In this document: positions 11,814 to 24,713 of the stretch, one piece after another
How positions within the stretch are numbered: position 1 is the first letter of the stretch
Layout of the letters: each line of letters starts with the position of its first letter
Origin: Ehretia macrophylla
Taxonomy: Eukaryota; Streptophyta; Magnoliopsida; Boraginales; Ehretiaceae
Direction of reading: 5' to 3'
Assembly: GCA_037974665.1 (NCBI GenBank)
Contig: CM075765.1
Span: 63,413,747-63,477,746 of the forward strand
Length of the DNA: 64,000 bases
Notes under the pieces: generated by a model
Databases searched by the model: none
Told to the model about the DNA's origin: nothing
The model's input: only the letters and a program-made list of their open reading frames with translations
Made by a program: the position numbers and the translations under genes

Positions 11814-12110
11814 TATTCTGTAACAATTCTCAAATTAATTACTTCCTTTATAGCGCGCTATCTCTCTCTCTCTCTATATATATTTATTTTGGACGACCTC
11901 TTATTTGTCAAATTATAATTTAAAAACAAAATATTAGCGTAGAATTGGGCTTCGCGACACAGCTTTCATTTCAGGCCCATGTTTAGCATAGTCAGTGTTG
12001 GAGCCTGCAAAGACAAAAATTACTTGGCCCATTAAATAACCGCAACCAATTACTAAACTAAGCTAGTCTAGCTGCTCTCAGTTTAGCAGAAGGAGAATTA
12101 GAAGAGGAAG
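11814..12110 (+). promoter_or_regulatory. SF3B4 promoter and 5' leader region
   Basis: The 297 bp between the MULE target duplication and the SF3B4 ATG contain a (CT)n tract at about 11861-11875, running into TATATATATTTATTTT at about 11876-11890. TATA-like and pyrimidine-patch signals of this kind are common in plant core promoters. The transcription start is not known. Any more distal promoter elements have been separated from the gene by the 7.8 kb transposon. Confidence 0.5.
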
Positions 12111-15100
12111 ATGACGACGCGAATCGCACCAGGAGTAGGAGCAAACTTATTAGGACAACACTCCGCCGAGCGCAACCAAGACGCCACCGCCTACGTCGGA
12201 AATCTCGACCCTCAAGTACTCTCCCTTCCCTTCACTTCACTTCACTTCACTTCCCTTCCCTTCCCTTCCTTTCCTCTCCTTTCTTTTCCTTCCTTTGCTT
12301 TAATCCTAGGGTTTAAATTCACAGATATTATTATTATTATATATACATATCATATGTTATTGAGAAGCTTCTATATATATATTTCTAGGAATTTATTGTA
12401 CACCTTGCTCTATGAATTATTTTTTGATATGCTAAGCCAGCTGCCGAGTGTAATTTTTGGTTTTTTATTTATCTTTTTATTTTTTTACAACTTTTTATGG
12501 TTTAAGTATCGGTTGAGGGTTTACTTTTTTGCCTAAATATTCTCTCTACTTTAGTTTCGGGTGGATTTTTTTTTCTTTTGTGTGTTGATATGTTTTTGAT
12601 TGAATTTTGGATATATAATATTAGAAGTTTTGATTTAATTTAATGTGGTCCGGGCAAATTACAGCGGCTAGGTGTTGTATTGTATGACTTGGGATAATAT
12701 TGTGTGACAGCTCAGAGAAATAGTCAATTATATAACATGGAGTAATTTATTCGTGCGAAATCCCCCCTGCTGCAGCCTGGGTTCGTGTTTTTTCTTAGGA
12801 AAGTGGTGTACAGTTAGCTCAAATCGTAGAAAAGAAAACGACTTTTTCCTAAAAGAATCCGAAGGGTAATTTTAAGGGCCAGTTTTGGTTCAGTTGAGCA
12901 TTGATTTAGGAAACAGAAAATTGGAGATCTTTATGTAATTTAGAGAAGCTCGGAAGCATGTTTCAACATTCATATACTGCAAATCACATTTTCAATGTGT
13001 TCACTGGGGAACATCTAGGAGAGAATGAAGTCATCCTTAACAGATTGTTTGGAATAAATGAATTCCACAAAATTTTATGGAATTTATTTACAAATCCAAA
13101 TTTTTGTGTTTGGTTACACCTTTTTAAAAAATTTGAAATCTAAGATTTACAATTCTTGGATTTACACAATCTTTACTCAAATCCGAGCTCAAGAGGTGGA
13201 ATTTGCAAATTCACGTTTTCTAATTCTGTTGCTAATTTTTTAGGACAAAACTACCATCAGGTTAAAGAAAAAAATAGATGTCTTTTCACTCTTCTCTCCT
13301 CAACACCCACCACCCTTTTTGCTCACCAAAACAACCACTGCCCTAAAATTCGTAGCTTTCAATCTGGTACTTCAAGAAATGATAATAAGCAAAAGCTTTC
13401 TGTTAAGTCTATTCAAGCCGCCACAGCCGCAGTTGGGTATGAAAAATCTAGCTTTTATTCTTTTACTTTCCAATTTTTTGTAGTACGTATTGCAAAAAAA
13501 TTGTGTTATCGTAATAATTTAATATCAAAGTATTTGTTAATGAAATAATATGAAAATAACCGATTGTATCGTAATAATCAAATAATTTAATAAGACTATA
13601 ACAAAAATGTCCATTACTTTTGAGACACATATTCTAAACTAACAATGTAACAGCTAATGTAGTCGCTGCCAATTTATTTGTCATTCTTCTTAATGATCAG
13701 CTAGTAAATCAATTCATGATCACTATTCAAGCACATATGAATGGCTATGTGCTTTTCTAAACAACAATTCGCTCGTTGAGACATATTCTGTTATAGCTGC
13801 AGATTATCATCACAAAGTTGGAATGTTTGATTGAATACTATGCTGAGAATTTTGTTTGAATTGGATGAATAATTTGCATTAGTTAAACCTAAAGTTATTT
13901 TTTCATCTTAAACTTATGGTTGAACTTAAAGTTATTAAGATTATTTTGTGATGTTTTACTTTTTTGAAAATATTTTTTTATTTTTTATTTTTTATTTTGG
14001 ATTTTTATGATAGTACCATAAATTAATAATAGATTCAGAAGATAAAACTTGTATAATATCCTAATTTCAATTGAATAAAAGAAGGGTATTTAAGTAAAAT
14101 AAGACTATTACTTCTAATTTCACATGTGTTCCAAATACAATTAGGATTTACAAATAACATAATTGACATAATATTAATTTTCAGTTCCAAAGAAGAGAAT
14201 TCATTGTAAATAAATTCCTCATAGAATTCATTTATAAATGAAATAAATTTCACATATGAATTGATTCCAAACACTATGTAAGTTAGATGAAATTTTGAAT
14301 ATTGAGAATGGTTATCCATCATCTTAGCTTTACAAGTTGCCAAGTTAAACATTAAAAGGATTTCTTTTGGCTTGACCAAAAAGTATTTTTAGTCCTTGGT
14401 TTGAGATTATTTAACAGTCATTTTAACTTTTCTATATCCTTGCATTCTGTTCTGTTCTGTCCGTAGTGTGGATCGGAGTCCTGAGACTATGCGTTCTGTA
14501 TTTAATTTGTAGTTTGATCTTATGTATTACAGTCTTGGTTTTGTCTTGTCCATATATGGAGTTTCTGTCACACTCCTATTTGGTGCTTAGAGTATTCCTT
14601 TTAATGTTTGTTCGTTTGGCTAGATTTTGTTTTTTATGATGTTTCTTGGTGTTGCTACTTCCCCTTGTTCTATTGTCTGTCCTCTGTTGCTTCTAAAACG
14701 AATGAGCAAAAGTTGATTGTTCTCTCTTCTCTTTTTGCAGGTAACTGAAGAATTATTGTGGGAGTTGTTTGTTCAAGCAGGCCCTGTAGGTAGGTTCTAA
14801 CCAATTTTTCTTTAAAAAGTTTACTAAAATGGTGAAACTTGTCTTTATCAGTTAATTATGAGAGTTATGAACTTTTGGATTTTTTGTCTTCTCTCTTGTG
14901 TTAAATGACACACTCACATGGTATTCCCTTCATGTCAGTTAATGTGTATGTTCCAAAAGACAGAGTAACAAATGCTCACCAGGGCTATGGCTTTGTGGAG
15001 TTTCGGAGTGAAGAAGATGCAGATTATGTAAGTCTTGCCTGTGGCTGTTATTAATTTACCATGTATTTCTATGTCCAAGTTAATATGCGGTTCAGAATAT

Positions 15101-18100
15101 GAAATTTCATTTCGAGAATTCTGTTGCTGTAATTACTGATCCCTTCTCATTTCTTGCCTATAACTATCCAGGCAATTAAGGTTCTTAATATGATTAAACT
15201 GTATGGGAAACCAATTCGTGTGAATAAGGTAAGAAAACATGTCTCTATTTTTATTTTATTTTGCAATTACCAGTTATGCTTCTTCTGAGTCTATCAACTG
15301 CTAAAGCGTGTTGATTTTCTTACTCATGAAATTTCTCCAGTTTGTATTTAAGATTTTGTGTCATTCTCTTAAAATTTTCAATTTTCAGGCATCACAAGAT
15401 AAGAAGAGTGTGGATGTGGGAGCTAATCTTTTTGTCGGAAACCTCGACCCTGTAAGTAATTCTGAATATTTAACATTATTTGTGTTCTGCTTTCCTCTCT
15501 GTTTATGTATTTGCTTTTATTACACATGCATGCAAAGAGAAATTACTAATGTGTCTCTCAGAGATCCTGATGTTCATTTCGTTGAATTTTGTCTTGGAGC
15601 TTACACCCTGTATTCTTTGCAGGATGTGGATGAGAAGCTTCTCTATGATACTTTCAGTGCATTTGGAGTCATTGTCACAAACCCTAAGGTCATGCCTCTT
15701 TTTTTTCACTTATCTGTACTTAATAATGCTTCTTTGTTGATTGTCTTCCTGTTATGCAAACAGTTTGTTAATGTAGGCTAGATCCTTATTACTATGACAA
15801 GTCTTTTGTACTGTCTTTCTATAGATCAGTGTTTTCATCTTCCTTCACCACATAATATCTGCTTCCTCCCTCCCTCCTTCTCTCTCTCTCTAGGATTTTA
15901 TAGATATATGATCATCTATTTGAGTTACAAACCTCAGCCATCAATGTTATGGGAAAACATGACATAATAATCCACTATTGTCAACTAGAAAGCACAAGTA
16001 GACTTTGAGCATGCCTGGCCTACTAGTTTGCCAGAAACAACTTTATGCAACAGTTAAACTGGGTTAGGAGAGAAATTTATTATTATTATTTTTGTTTAAT
16101 CACTTACTTGGAATGTGTGTACAGTTAACAGAAGTGACATAGCTCAACCAGTGCCTGACTTTCTGCATTGTTTACTGCCTTTGTGTTGCTCCTTTTTCTG
16201 TTTGCCCCCCTTAAACCAACTGTCCGCTGTTCTTCTTTTTCCCTTTAGTTTTTTGAGGGGAGTCCTTCCTAAATTTTCCTCGACATTAGTGTTCTTGATG
16301 AATGAACAATTCTCCCTGCCCCACCCCCACCCTCCTTGCTTCCTCCCTTCTCCTTTTCCTTCATATTCATGAAATGTTTTCTCAGTATGCTTTAAATATG
16401 AAATAGAACCAGGTAGTAGAAACAGCAATTACATGATAACTCTTCTGTCCAAAGAAAAGATATTTCTTGTGTGTCAGGTCATGTGGACCGTGCTCCATGC
16501 AGCTACATGGAAAATGCTTGATTCTATAACCGTTGTTTCCAGGGGTTAACCAGTTTTTCCTCTACATTTAGCTTGTGTTTCTCTCCAATGTATATTAAGC
16601 TAATTGAGTTATGTTGTTATTTCTCTGATTGATGTTGATATTCAGTTATAGTCGAATTTCTGATGTTCCTACTTTTGGCAGATAATGAGAGATCCTGAGA
16701 CTGGGAATTCTCGTGGTTTTGGCTTTATCAGCTATGACTCATTTGAGGCATCTGATGCAGCTATTGAGGTAACTTACCAGTTCTGTTGCTACACCTGTCT
16801 GTGCAAACCACAAGATAGTTAGATGGAGAGGATCTTAATATGTGTGTGAAAAATAATTTGTCCCTCTAATGTCCGGAGGCTTGTTTCAGTATTGTTACTT
16901 GTCACATGAACAGAGTTAAAAAGCTTAACTTGTCCCCAAAAAATCACCAGTAAGCCCCTCCTTTTGGGATACCAAATATTAGCTTCCATATAAAATGTCT
17001 TAGCCTTCACAGCATTTGTGTCTTTACATTTCTGTTTCCTATCTTGGAGCATCACAATTAGTTATCTGGGTACTGAAATCTTTAATTGTCCCCAGAGTTG
17101 AGGTTTCCTTATCCAGTTGATCCATCTATACCTACCTCGTTATGATTAGTGCACCAGTTCTTTTTAGGTTTTGCAGCACCTCAGTTTTGCACTTCCCTAT
17201 CACTATTTGTGATACTAGGAAATTGGTTCAATAGAATTTTGGAACAGGAATTCTGAAAGAAAGATCTCCCTTTTCTTTCCAGCCAGATTTCTGTCGCAGT
17301 CTACCGCCATATATACATAGAATATGATGGGACGGTTGAACTACATAAAGCAGCTTTCTTGTTTAAGAATGTCTGTGGAACTGTTTGGTTGATTGCATTT
17401 CATTTTTGTTGAACTGAAAAATATGCCCTTTTAAATTTGTTTATAATTGCTGGTTTTCAAAGGTTTTAAGTTTTTGAGTTTAGATTGTTACTAATAATAG
17501 TTTGTAGAGTAAATTCCATAGATAAAAGTTGAATGATGGTTTCTCTCTCTTTCTTTCTTTCCTTGTGTTTTTGATGTGTCATTTTAGTAACATTTTGAGC
17601 GTATTGTTTCAATTTATCTCTGCAGGCAATGAATGGCCAATATCTTTGCAATCGTCAAATAACAGTGTCCTATGCATACAAGAAAGACACAAAGGGAGAG
17701 CGTCATGGCACGCCTGCAGGTCAGATTCAGTATCATTGTCATTATTTTTGGGTTGGGTTCTAACTGGATTCTGCACATCCATCTTGACTATGAGAATGTC
17801 TACTTCCATGATTTTTATTTGTTCTCTAATTACTGATCGAGTGTACATATATGCCTATATATGTGCATACATGCATATGTATCTCCTTCTGGATGCTATA
17901 CTTATTAATAATTATGACTACAGAGAGAGTTCTGGCTGCAAGTAATCCGGGTGCCCAGAAAAACAGGCCACATACTTTGTTTGCAAGTGGACCTCCTACA
18001 CTTCCCAATGTGCCTCAAGCCAATGGCACTGTTCCTGCTCCAGTTCGACCACAGCCTTTTGCAAATGGTGCTGTTCCTCCAGCTCCAATTCCTGCAATGC

Positions 18101-18402
18101 GTCCCCCACCTCCACAGGTTTACCCACCTATGCAGATGCCTGCACCACCATCTTGGCAGGGCCAGCAACAGCAGCCAGGTCAGCCTCCGATGCATCCACC
18201 TCCAATGCAGCAATTTAGGAGCATGCCACCACCACCACCTCCACAAATGGCTCCACCTTTACCTAGACCTCCACCACCGCCAACTGGACTGGGTGCACCA
18301 CCACTTTGGCGACCACCACCTCCACCGCAGCAGTTGACTGGTGGACATCATCATATGCCACAGATCTCTATGCCGCCACGACCTCCTCCTCCATCCGGCT
18401 GA
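12111..18402 (+). CDS. SF3B4: Splicing factor 3B subunit 4 (SF3b49/SAP49)
   Basis: Nine exons join in frame to 362 aa: 12111-12215, 14741-14789, 14939-15027, 15172-15228, 15389-15451, 15623-15688, 16682-16768, 17626-17719, 17924-18402. All introns are GT-AG, though donors 6 (GTCATG) and 8 (GTCAGA) are weak. RRM1 (about residues 26-104) has AYVGNL and [10 protein letters not shown]2 (about 113-192) has LFVGNL (114-119) and RGFGFISY (154-161). The last exon encodes a Pro/Met/Gln-rich tail (about 220-362). In the U2 snRNP SF3b complex this protein contacts pre-mRNA upstream of the branch site and binds SF3B2, acting in the nucleus. The N-terminus [20 protein letters not shown] agrees with plant orthologues (Arabidopsis At2g18510), and the length is near-identical to the family. 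Confidence 0.95.
12216..14740 (+). other. Intron 1 of SF3B4
   Basis: At 2525 bp this is by far the longest intron of the gene. It starts GTACTC after a (CTTCA)n-like pyrimidine-rich stretch and ends TTTTTGCAG. It interrupts RRM1 right after the RNP2 motif. Parts around 13040-13210 and 14035-14300 are AT-rich with many 'attcc'/'ggaat' inversions that suggest old MITE insertions, but I could not define ends. No gene lies inside it. Confidence 0.75.
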
Positions 18403-19775
18403 AAATTTTGAGGATATTTAATCACTATTTCAAAATGATTTGGTATTCTTCTATCACTCTGTTAGGAATCTGATCTGTTTAGTTAGCACGTAAATTTTTA
18501 AAATGTTGCCCAAAGGATCTTTGTCATCGACTCTACTATCTCATTCAAGATACCTTTAGCAAATTGGTCAGAATCATGAATATGATCAGATGTGAGAATC
18601 AGTTTGTATGACTAGATTGTGTACAAATTCCGTGAAATAGTACTTTTAAGACTTCTGCACTACATATATATCATGAGAGAACCTCCTGGTCCTCATGTTT
18701 CAGCATCTTATTTCAACTGAACATTACTAAGAAGTCGCATTGTATGCAGGCAAATCAACGAGGAGGCCAAGAAGAGTCTCCCTCCCCCACTCTCTTATAT
18801 ATCACATAATCATTTGTGATACATATCGACAAGTTACCAAGAAAACCAAATACAGCATGATGCTGGAGATTTAACCTCTTTTCTTGGCTTAGCGGTTTTT
18901 ACCTTTGTTTTCTAGAAAACGTGTGATATCGTATTTTTATCGACATATCACTCTATTTGTATCATCCAGTAATTATCACTTCATATGTGGATGTTTAATA
19001 AGCATGCTAAAATAGAAAAAAAAATTATATTCTTCTCTTTTTTTAAGCTTGCTAATTAAGCATTCACGTAGAAGGTGATGAATGAGTGATGAAAATAAGG
19101 TGGTATTTAGCATTTTTTATTTTTGTCGTTAATTGAGCAACAATGCAAGACTGATAAACAAGAATCCAAAATCAGAGCAACCAAGATCATCTTGTGGGGG
19201 AAGAACTTTCTTGCATTTAGTAATCAATTTTCCGATTGATCTATTATATTGCACGGGTGGTGTCTAAAATGTAGTCCTGGAAGGTTGTTGCGAGGTCCTT
19301 AGCACAATCTATAATACACATCATATTTCTTTTCCACGGCCGTTCATCATCGACTCAGGCATGATTGTCAGTTATTCTTCCTAGAAAAGTGTGGTTATCT
19401 TCCATTTTAGAACTATTTATCCCAAATACGCAAGCTTTTTGAGGTATGAAACCAAGAGAGGAGATTACTCGATAGGAATGATTGGTGTCGTTAAACTAAA
19501 TAGATGACCCTTTCTCAAAGCTTAATGTACTTCAGCACTCAACTTTGGTATCTTAGACGATGCCACCAGATTTATAAACGCAGATAAGTGGTGAAATTGA
19601 ACCAAACAGTTCATATCAACTTGAAAAACATGCAGAAAATCTTTTAGGAGAATAATCATATGAAAGAAGTTGTCATTAAGTGCAACTGATGTTCACACAT
19701 TCGCATAAGAATTGATGGTAACCATGGCTTCCATCAATAAGATATATACATTATTGTGGATTAACCGTCATTGCG
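18403..19775. other. SF3B4 3' UTR and intergenic DNA
   Basis: The 3' UTR of SF3B4 must lie in the first few hundred bases, but no single poly(A) signal can be singled out. No coding region, RNA gene or complete repeat was recognised further on. Confidence 0.5.
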
Positions 19776-20165
19776 GTGATCTTGGGATTTGATAGGGCCA
19801 AAGGAAATCCACAACTAGCAGGAGCTGGGGGAATTTTTTGGAATGAAGAAGGAAATTGGAAAAAAGGCTTTATGATAAATTTAGGCGTGACCTCAAATAA
19901 TATGGCCGAACTCACAACTATTTTAGAAGGCATGAAAAGAGCAACTGAAATGGTCATCAGTCACCTCTGTATTGAGACAGATTTACAATTAATGCTGCAT
20001 CTTTTGAACAATCATACTAATAAGCACTCTCCTATGAAGTCGATGGTGGATAAATGCAAGTAAATTCTTGCAGAAAATAGCAACTTTATGATACGACATA
20101 TCTATCGTGAAACCAATGCCTGTGCATATTGGATTGCTAGTTTTGCTTTTAATCATCCCGTGGGA
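19776..20165 (+). pseudogene. LINE-derived RNase H domain fragment
   Basis: Translation gives a plant non-LTR retrotransposon RNase H (RVT_3-type) domain: a glycine-rich GAGGIFW segment, the SNNMAEL helix that carries the catalytic Glu, and CIETDLQLM with the catalytic Asp. A TAA at 20061-20063 interrupts it, and the frame continues afterwards (ILAENSNFM, then RETNACA). No upstream reverse transcriptase and no clear target duplication were seen. This is a decayed fragment with no expected function. Confidence 0.7.
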
Positions 20166-22044
20166 TACATGAACTGAGTCAGCCTCTGAATATGTTGGTA
20201 CCCCTATTAGGTAAAGATAGAAGGGGTGAAACATCCTCTCAGTGAATTTTGTAATTAATTGGCCTTTGGCCTCCATTAGAAGGAAAAATCTTACCCTAAG
20301 ATTGGTTTTACTTAGTTTGATTATACATAATGGTGTCAATGGTCAGACCATTTAACCGAAAAGGTAGGGTAGACGGGAACTGGGTTCGCTCATAAGTCTT
20401 GTGCTTATGTTAAGCTTATGATAGTGTAACTCGTAAGTTATGTGACCCGTAACCTAATCAACTAATCCCTGAACATTAAAGTTTTAGATCCAAGCTCATT
20501 TAAGTTACTATATACTTATGGGTAGTGAGCCAATTTATGCACTTTGCCTTTGTATTTTTCGTTTTTGTATTTTTAGCTAAGGTTACTTCATTTATTGAAC
20601 TAGATTCAACAACTCAGAAGGCTTGACACTTGACAGTTTGTCTCGTTTAGGTCAGTCAATTGATTACTTATTGCATGCCGGTAAACAGTGGACGATCCAA
20701 GTCCTAGTTTCATCGTTAAGTCCCAACACATCCCCATGCATGTATTCTTTGCCCACATCGCGATGCACAACAAAGCTGCTCCTCATCCAATGCTGCATCA
20801 AAACTAGCTCTCGAGATTGCAAAAGCCGTGACTCATCTCATTCATATATGCCAAGCTAAAGTTCTTATGCTAGTAAACACAGAAATATCCATTTTTTTTA
20901 TAATATTATAACGTTATGAACAAAATTTAATAATAAAAACTGTTCATATTATTTTGTTATAATTATATCAGCAATTTACAACCATATATCTCACTTGTAA
21001 CAAAATAACGTTATGAGTAGATATATTCCTGTAAACACAGAGCCCATATATTAGGAGTAGGATTCGAAGAATCTTCAAAGTAACTGTGCAAATGCAAAAG
21101 ATAATAAAAAGCTGTAAATTTATGCTGTAAAAAGTTGTGCGCTATATTTAGGCAGTTTCTTAAAAAAAGGGTGAGAATCTTTGATGCCGTATGAGTAGCA
21201 CACTAGCTAAACATTACCAAGTGGAGCAAATAGATTCAAAATATCAAAGAGGGTAGGCAAATACACACTCATAAAGGGCAAACATTGATGCTGTTTGCGT
21301 GGGCTGTACGAAAACAAAGCTATATATAGATGTGGTAATGCAAATAAATTAAAGTTTTTTCAGCTCCAGAGAAGTATCACTTCCGACTTTTTTTTTTTTT
21401 ACTGCAATGGTCAGTCACACTTTGATTATTAACTTAATAATGGGACAAAGACAGATGAAGAGATACACACCTAGTTTGTATATGTTGGGCAGAGATTTAC
21501 AGACCATGAGAAAGCAAACGCTTCTGGTCATGACGAGGGTTTCGATGTCCTTTTTTTTGTCGTCGTAATGGGGATAGATAGATTCCATTCCTTTTGAATT
21601 TACATTCTTCTAGTGTGTCATTAATTGGCTCCCCAACGATCCTTGAACCAGAGGAGGAAAGAAGGTGTCATTCATAACCCTTTAACGGTAAACAGAATGT
21701 ATTTGGACTATGAGTGTTAAATCTCAAAATACAACCGATTGTTCAGAAAAAAAATATGGTTTTGTTAAATTTAGGGATTCATGAGATTATTTGAAAGAAG
21801 TATGGTTTTGCTAAATTTTAGGATCAAGAGATTATTTAAAAGAAATATGGTCCAAATTAATCAAGCATAAAGTCGATTAAAATTAACTTTCAAAATTAAA
21901 TCGTAAATCAATTTTCCCCTCGCCCTCCAAACATTTCACTAATGGGCTAACCCCTGCGAGTAGATACAATATTTGGACCTGTGGATGGCATAACATTAAT
22001 GACCTTATTTTTCTATCAAGTGCTTCAGTATGAACCAAAAATTG
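20166..22044. other. Intergenic, no gene recognised
   Basis: AT-rich spacer. At about 21752-21860 a sequence of roughly 50-60 bp around 'atatggttttgttaaattta' is imperfectly duplicated in tandem. The 78-codon frame at 20623-20859 shows no recognisable domain and is treated as chance. Confidence 0.5.
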
Positions 22045-22060
22045 TATTTAATGTCAGACT

Positions 22061-22076
22061 TTTTTTTTTGGTCAAA
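22061..22076 (-). mobile_element. Ultra-truncated LINE insertion (16 bp)
   Basis: Sixteen bases, nine T followed by GGTCAAA, sit between exact 16-bp direct repeats TATTTAATGTCAGACT (22045-22060 and 22077-22092). On the minus strand the insert reads TTTGACC plus poly(A), the same 3' terminus as the LINE copies at 23796 and 62777. It therefore looks like a retroposition event that copied only the last few bases of a LINE. Confidence 0.75.
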
Positions 22077-22125
22077 TATTTAATGTCAGACTGATATCAT
22101 ACGATTTTAACACTTGTATAGATTT

Positions 22126-22145
22126 ATGACAAAAAAAAAAAAAAA
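22126..22145 (+). mobile_element. Ultra-truncated LINE insertion (20 bp)
   Basis: The insert is ATGAC plus 15 A. It lies between 15-bp direct repeats at 22111-22125 and 22146-22160 that share 'cttgtatagattt' and differ at one position. Its orientation is opposite to that of the micro-insertion 50 bp upstream. Confidence 0.65.
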
Positions 22146-22160
22146 CTCTTGTATAGATTT

Positions 22161-23468
22161 TTTGGATCGGAACAAATCGCGGAAAGAAAGAAATAAAGGA
22201 AAGTCTAGCTTAGTTACGAAATTTGTTTTGATCGATGCGATAACAACACTAAAGTGAAGCATAAGTATGTTGTTTTATTTTACATAATTAGTGTTAGCCA
22301 AAAATATATGTCCAATCATGTCCTTAAATGTGATATTGAATTTTTATTGTCAAAAGTCTCAAATCCAAACTTATACCCTCTTGTACTAATATCTTTGACT
22401 CTTGACTGACTTGAAATACACGTCGAAGCGTACTGCTATAACTTTGAGGTAATTTAATATAATCTTATCTAAAATAAATTCTTCGTCATACATATATATC
22501 TCCAATCATATCGGTATATTTTTTAGGTTTATCTATTCTATAAAGGAAAGAAATGCAACAAGACACGAACGAAGCTTAGCCAAAAAAAGACAACAAATAA
22601 ATGTAATTACTCATGTGAACCAAAGCAAATTATCATTAATAGCGTCATTCCACCTCCTCCTCCAGAGATCATCATGTTTGTTCCCACCATGGATGGTTGA
22701 TGATCAGTACCATAGAGACGCATACAATACCATTATTAGGATGCTCGTAAATTATGTTACGAACAAAAAATAATACAACTACTAATATGGCAATTTTTTC
22801 TATATATTCATCCTAAAACAAATAGAAACAAAAAGTGAAGATAAAATATCCTCAAGCACATGAATTTATAATTATCCTCATAGAACTTTTTATCATTGGA
22901 AACAGGGTCAGTTAGATTCACAGAGAATGCTTACTACCATCCCTTTAGCTTAATATTTATATATTAAATGTTAAATTTTCATTATCACATTTTTTTTATT
23001 TATTGCAACACTTAAAATTATTGTAAAAAGACTAAAATACCTTTTAAATTACTTTAACGGTTTGTTTTGGTTCTGTTGTATATTCTTTATTGTATTAGTT
23101 TTTGTAATAAGCAACAGTTTAAGAAACTATTTAAACTGTAGCAATTAAAGTATCATTTTAAAATTATTACTTAAAAGTAACTAAAAAGATGTTAACCGTT
23201 ACAATTAAACAAAATCGTTGCTAAAATGTTTTAAATTTATATATAATGGTAAAAAGATAGAAATATCTAGATCTATTATAATGATGTTTTAATTTTTAAT
23301 AAAAATATTACAAAAGAAATAACATACTATAGCGATCTTATGTATATAGCAAAATATTTATTACACAGGAAAGAATAAACTAATAGCAATCTCTAATTCA
23401 TAAATTATCCAATGATTATGGAATCAACAAATAAAATAACTGATTAACTTCGAGAACACCTCACTCAT
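22161..23468. other. Intergenic, AT-rich, no gene recognised
   Basis: Long AT-rich spacer with many short homopolymer runs. No domain-bearing ORF, RNA gene or bounded repeat was found. Confidence 0.5.
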
Positions 23469-23480
23469 ATGCCAATCTTA

Positions 23481-23509
23481 TTTTTTTGAGACTTAAATTC
23501 GTAACTTTT
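23481..23509 (-). mobile_element. Micro-retroposon (29 bp)
   Basis: The exact 12-bp direct repeat TATGCCAATCTT occurs at 23469-23480 and 23510-23521. The 29 bases between them begin with a T run. On the minus strand they end in GTCTC followed by poly(A). That 3' end differs from the TTTGACC end of the other micro-insertions, so another retroposon family may be the source. Confidence 0.55.
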
Positions 23510-23795
23510 TATGCCAATCTTGTTGATATAGTACGTGAGATGATATCCTACTTTCTGGCCTATATTCCGGGCTCTCATCCCGCGTTTTATGGATTCGGCT
23601 TTGTCTGCATATTGAAGAATAGTTTTTGCACATATAAAGAAAAACTAATGCACCATATTTTACTTTGAAATAATCTCTATGACACCTCTGATAAGTCACA
23701 TCTGTTTGGTCAAGGGCTCTGAGAAATCAAGTCAGATGATTAGACACTAAATTCCGATTCGATGAGATAAATGACTAGCATAACTAAAGTTATTC

Positions 23796-24698
23796 CTTTT
23801 TTTTTTTTTTGTTGGTCAAAGATCGAAGAAACAAATTCTAATGGAATAAAGAGGTTACATAAGTTTATTCAATATCATAAGGTTGGTCAGCTTTAAATAG
23901 ATTATAAAAATATGTTGGAGGATTTGCTAGCCAATCATCTGACTAAGATGCCATTTAATTTATGTTTAACTAACTTATCAACAGATTTATTACCAGTACT
24001 CCTTATCATCGAGAATTGAATAACAAGTAAGTCAGCTATGATCTTGATGATGTCGCTAACACTATGAGCAATTCTCCAGTCCACCATAGAATTAGGTGTA
24101 GTGATGGCCTTGTAAATCATCTCAGCATCAGTTTCTATTATGATACTTGATAAGCAATAGGTCCTAGCCAGTAAGCAGGCATTGCGCAAGGCCACAGCTT
24201 CAGCGAGGTTTGCTGAGCCATAAAGAAAAGTCCAAGCCATCTAATAGATTACCATTATGGTCTCTAATGACCACAGCTGAGGCAACCCTTCCATCAGTTA
24301 AGAAAGTTGCATCACAATTGAACTTGAGGGCATTGGGATGAGGAGGAACCCAGGAAGTAGGAACAGACATTGCATCTTGGAAATGATTCAAGTTTTCATT
24401 TTCCACTTGAGTAAGAACATTCTTATTGTATTCTGAGATGGTTGCATTAGTCTGCAAAATAGGTTTAGTAGGATTGGTAGCAGTGCCTTTAAAGATAAAG
24501 CTATTTCAATCTTTCCAAATTTGCCAGCAATAGTTAGTAATAATAGACTCAGCTTCCCCATTCAAGTACCCCACGAGAGCACACTTTTGAATCATCTCCA
24601 CAAGCCAAAACATCGAATCTAAAAATAGGAGCTGCTATGACAGAGAACTGGATGGGAGAAGCTCGCCATAGTACTGCTTGAGTTCATGGGGAAAAAAC
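23796..24698 (-). pseudogene. 5'-truncated LINE with zf-RVT and RNase H remnants
   Basis: A 15-bp duplication flanks the insert: TAACTAAAGTTATTC at 23781-23795, and the same with one change at 24699-24713. The T run at 23797-23810 is the poly(A) tail of a minus-strand element. Reading 5' to 3' on that strand, a degenerate zinc-binding RT-associated region (about 24690-24460) is followed by an RNase H domain (24457-23935) with NCDATF, an E-bearing AEAVALRNAC helix and IIIETDAEMI. A frame break at about 24200-24240 splits it. Only about the last 0.9 kb of the LINE was copied. Confidence 0.85.
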
Positions 24699-24713
24699 TA
24701 ACTAAAGCTATTC

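Noticed and set aside
16115-16428. Open frames of 85-94 codons on both strands inside SF3B4
   Set aside because: They lie in intron 6 (15689-16681), are rich in simple sequence and have no recognisable domain.
17851-17923. N-terminal extension of the last SF3B4 exon
   Set aside because: The sequence before 17924 is intron with a good acceptor. Using it would break the conserved join to exon 8.
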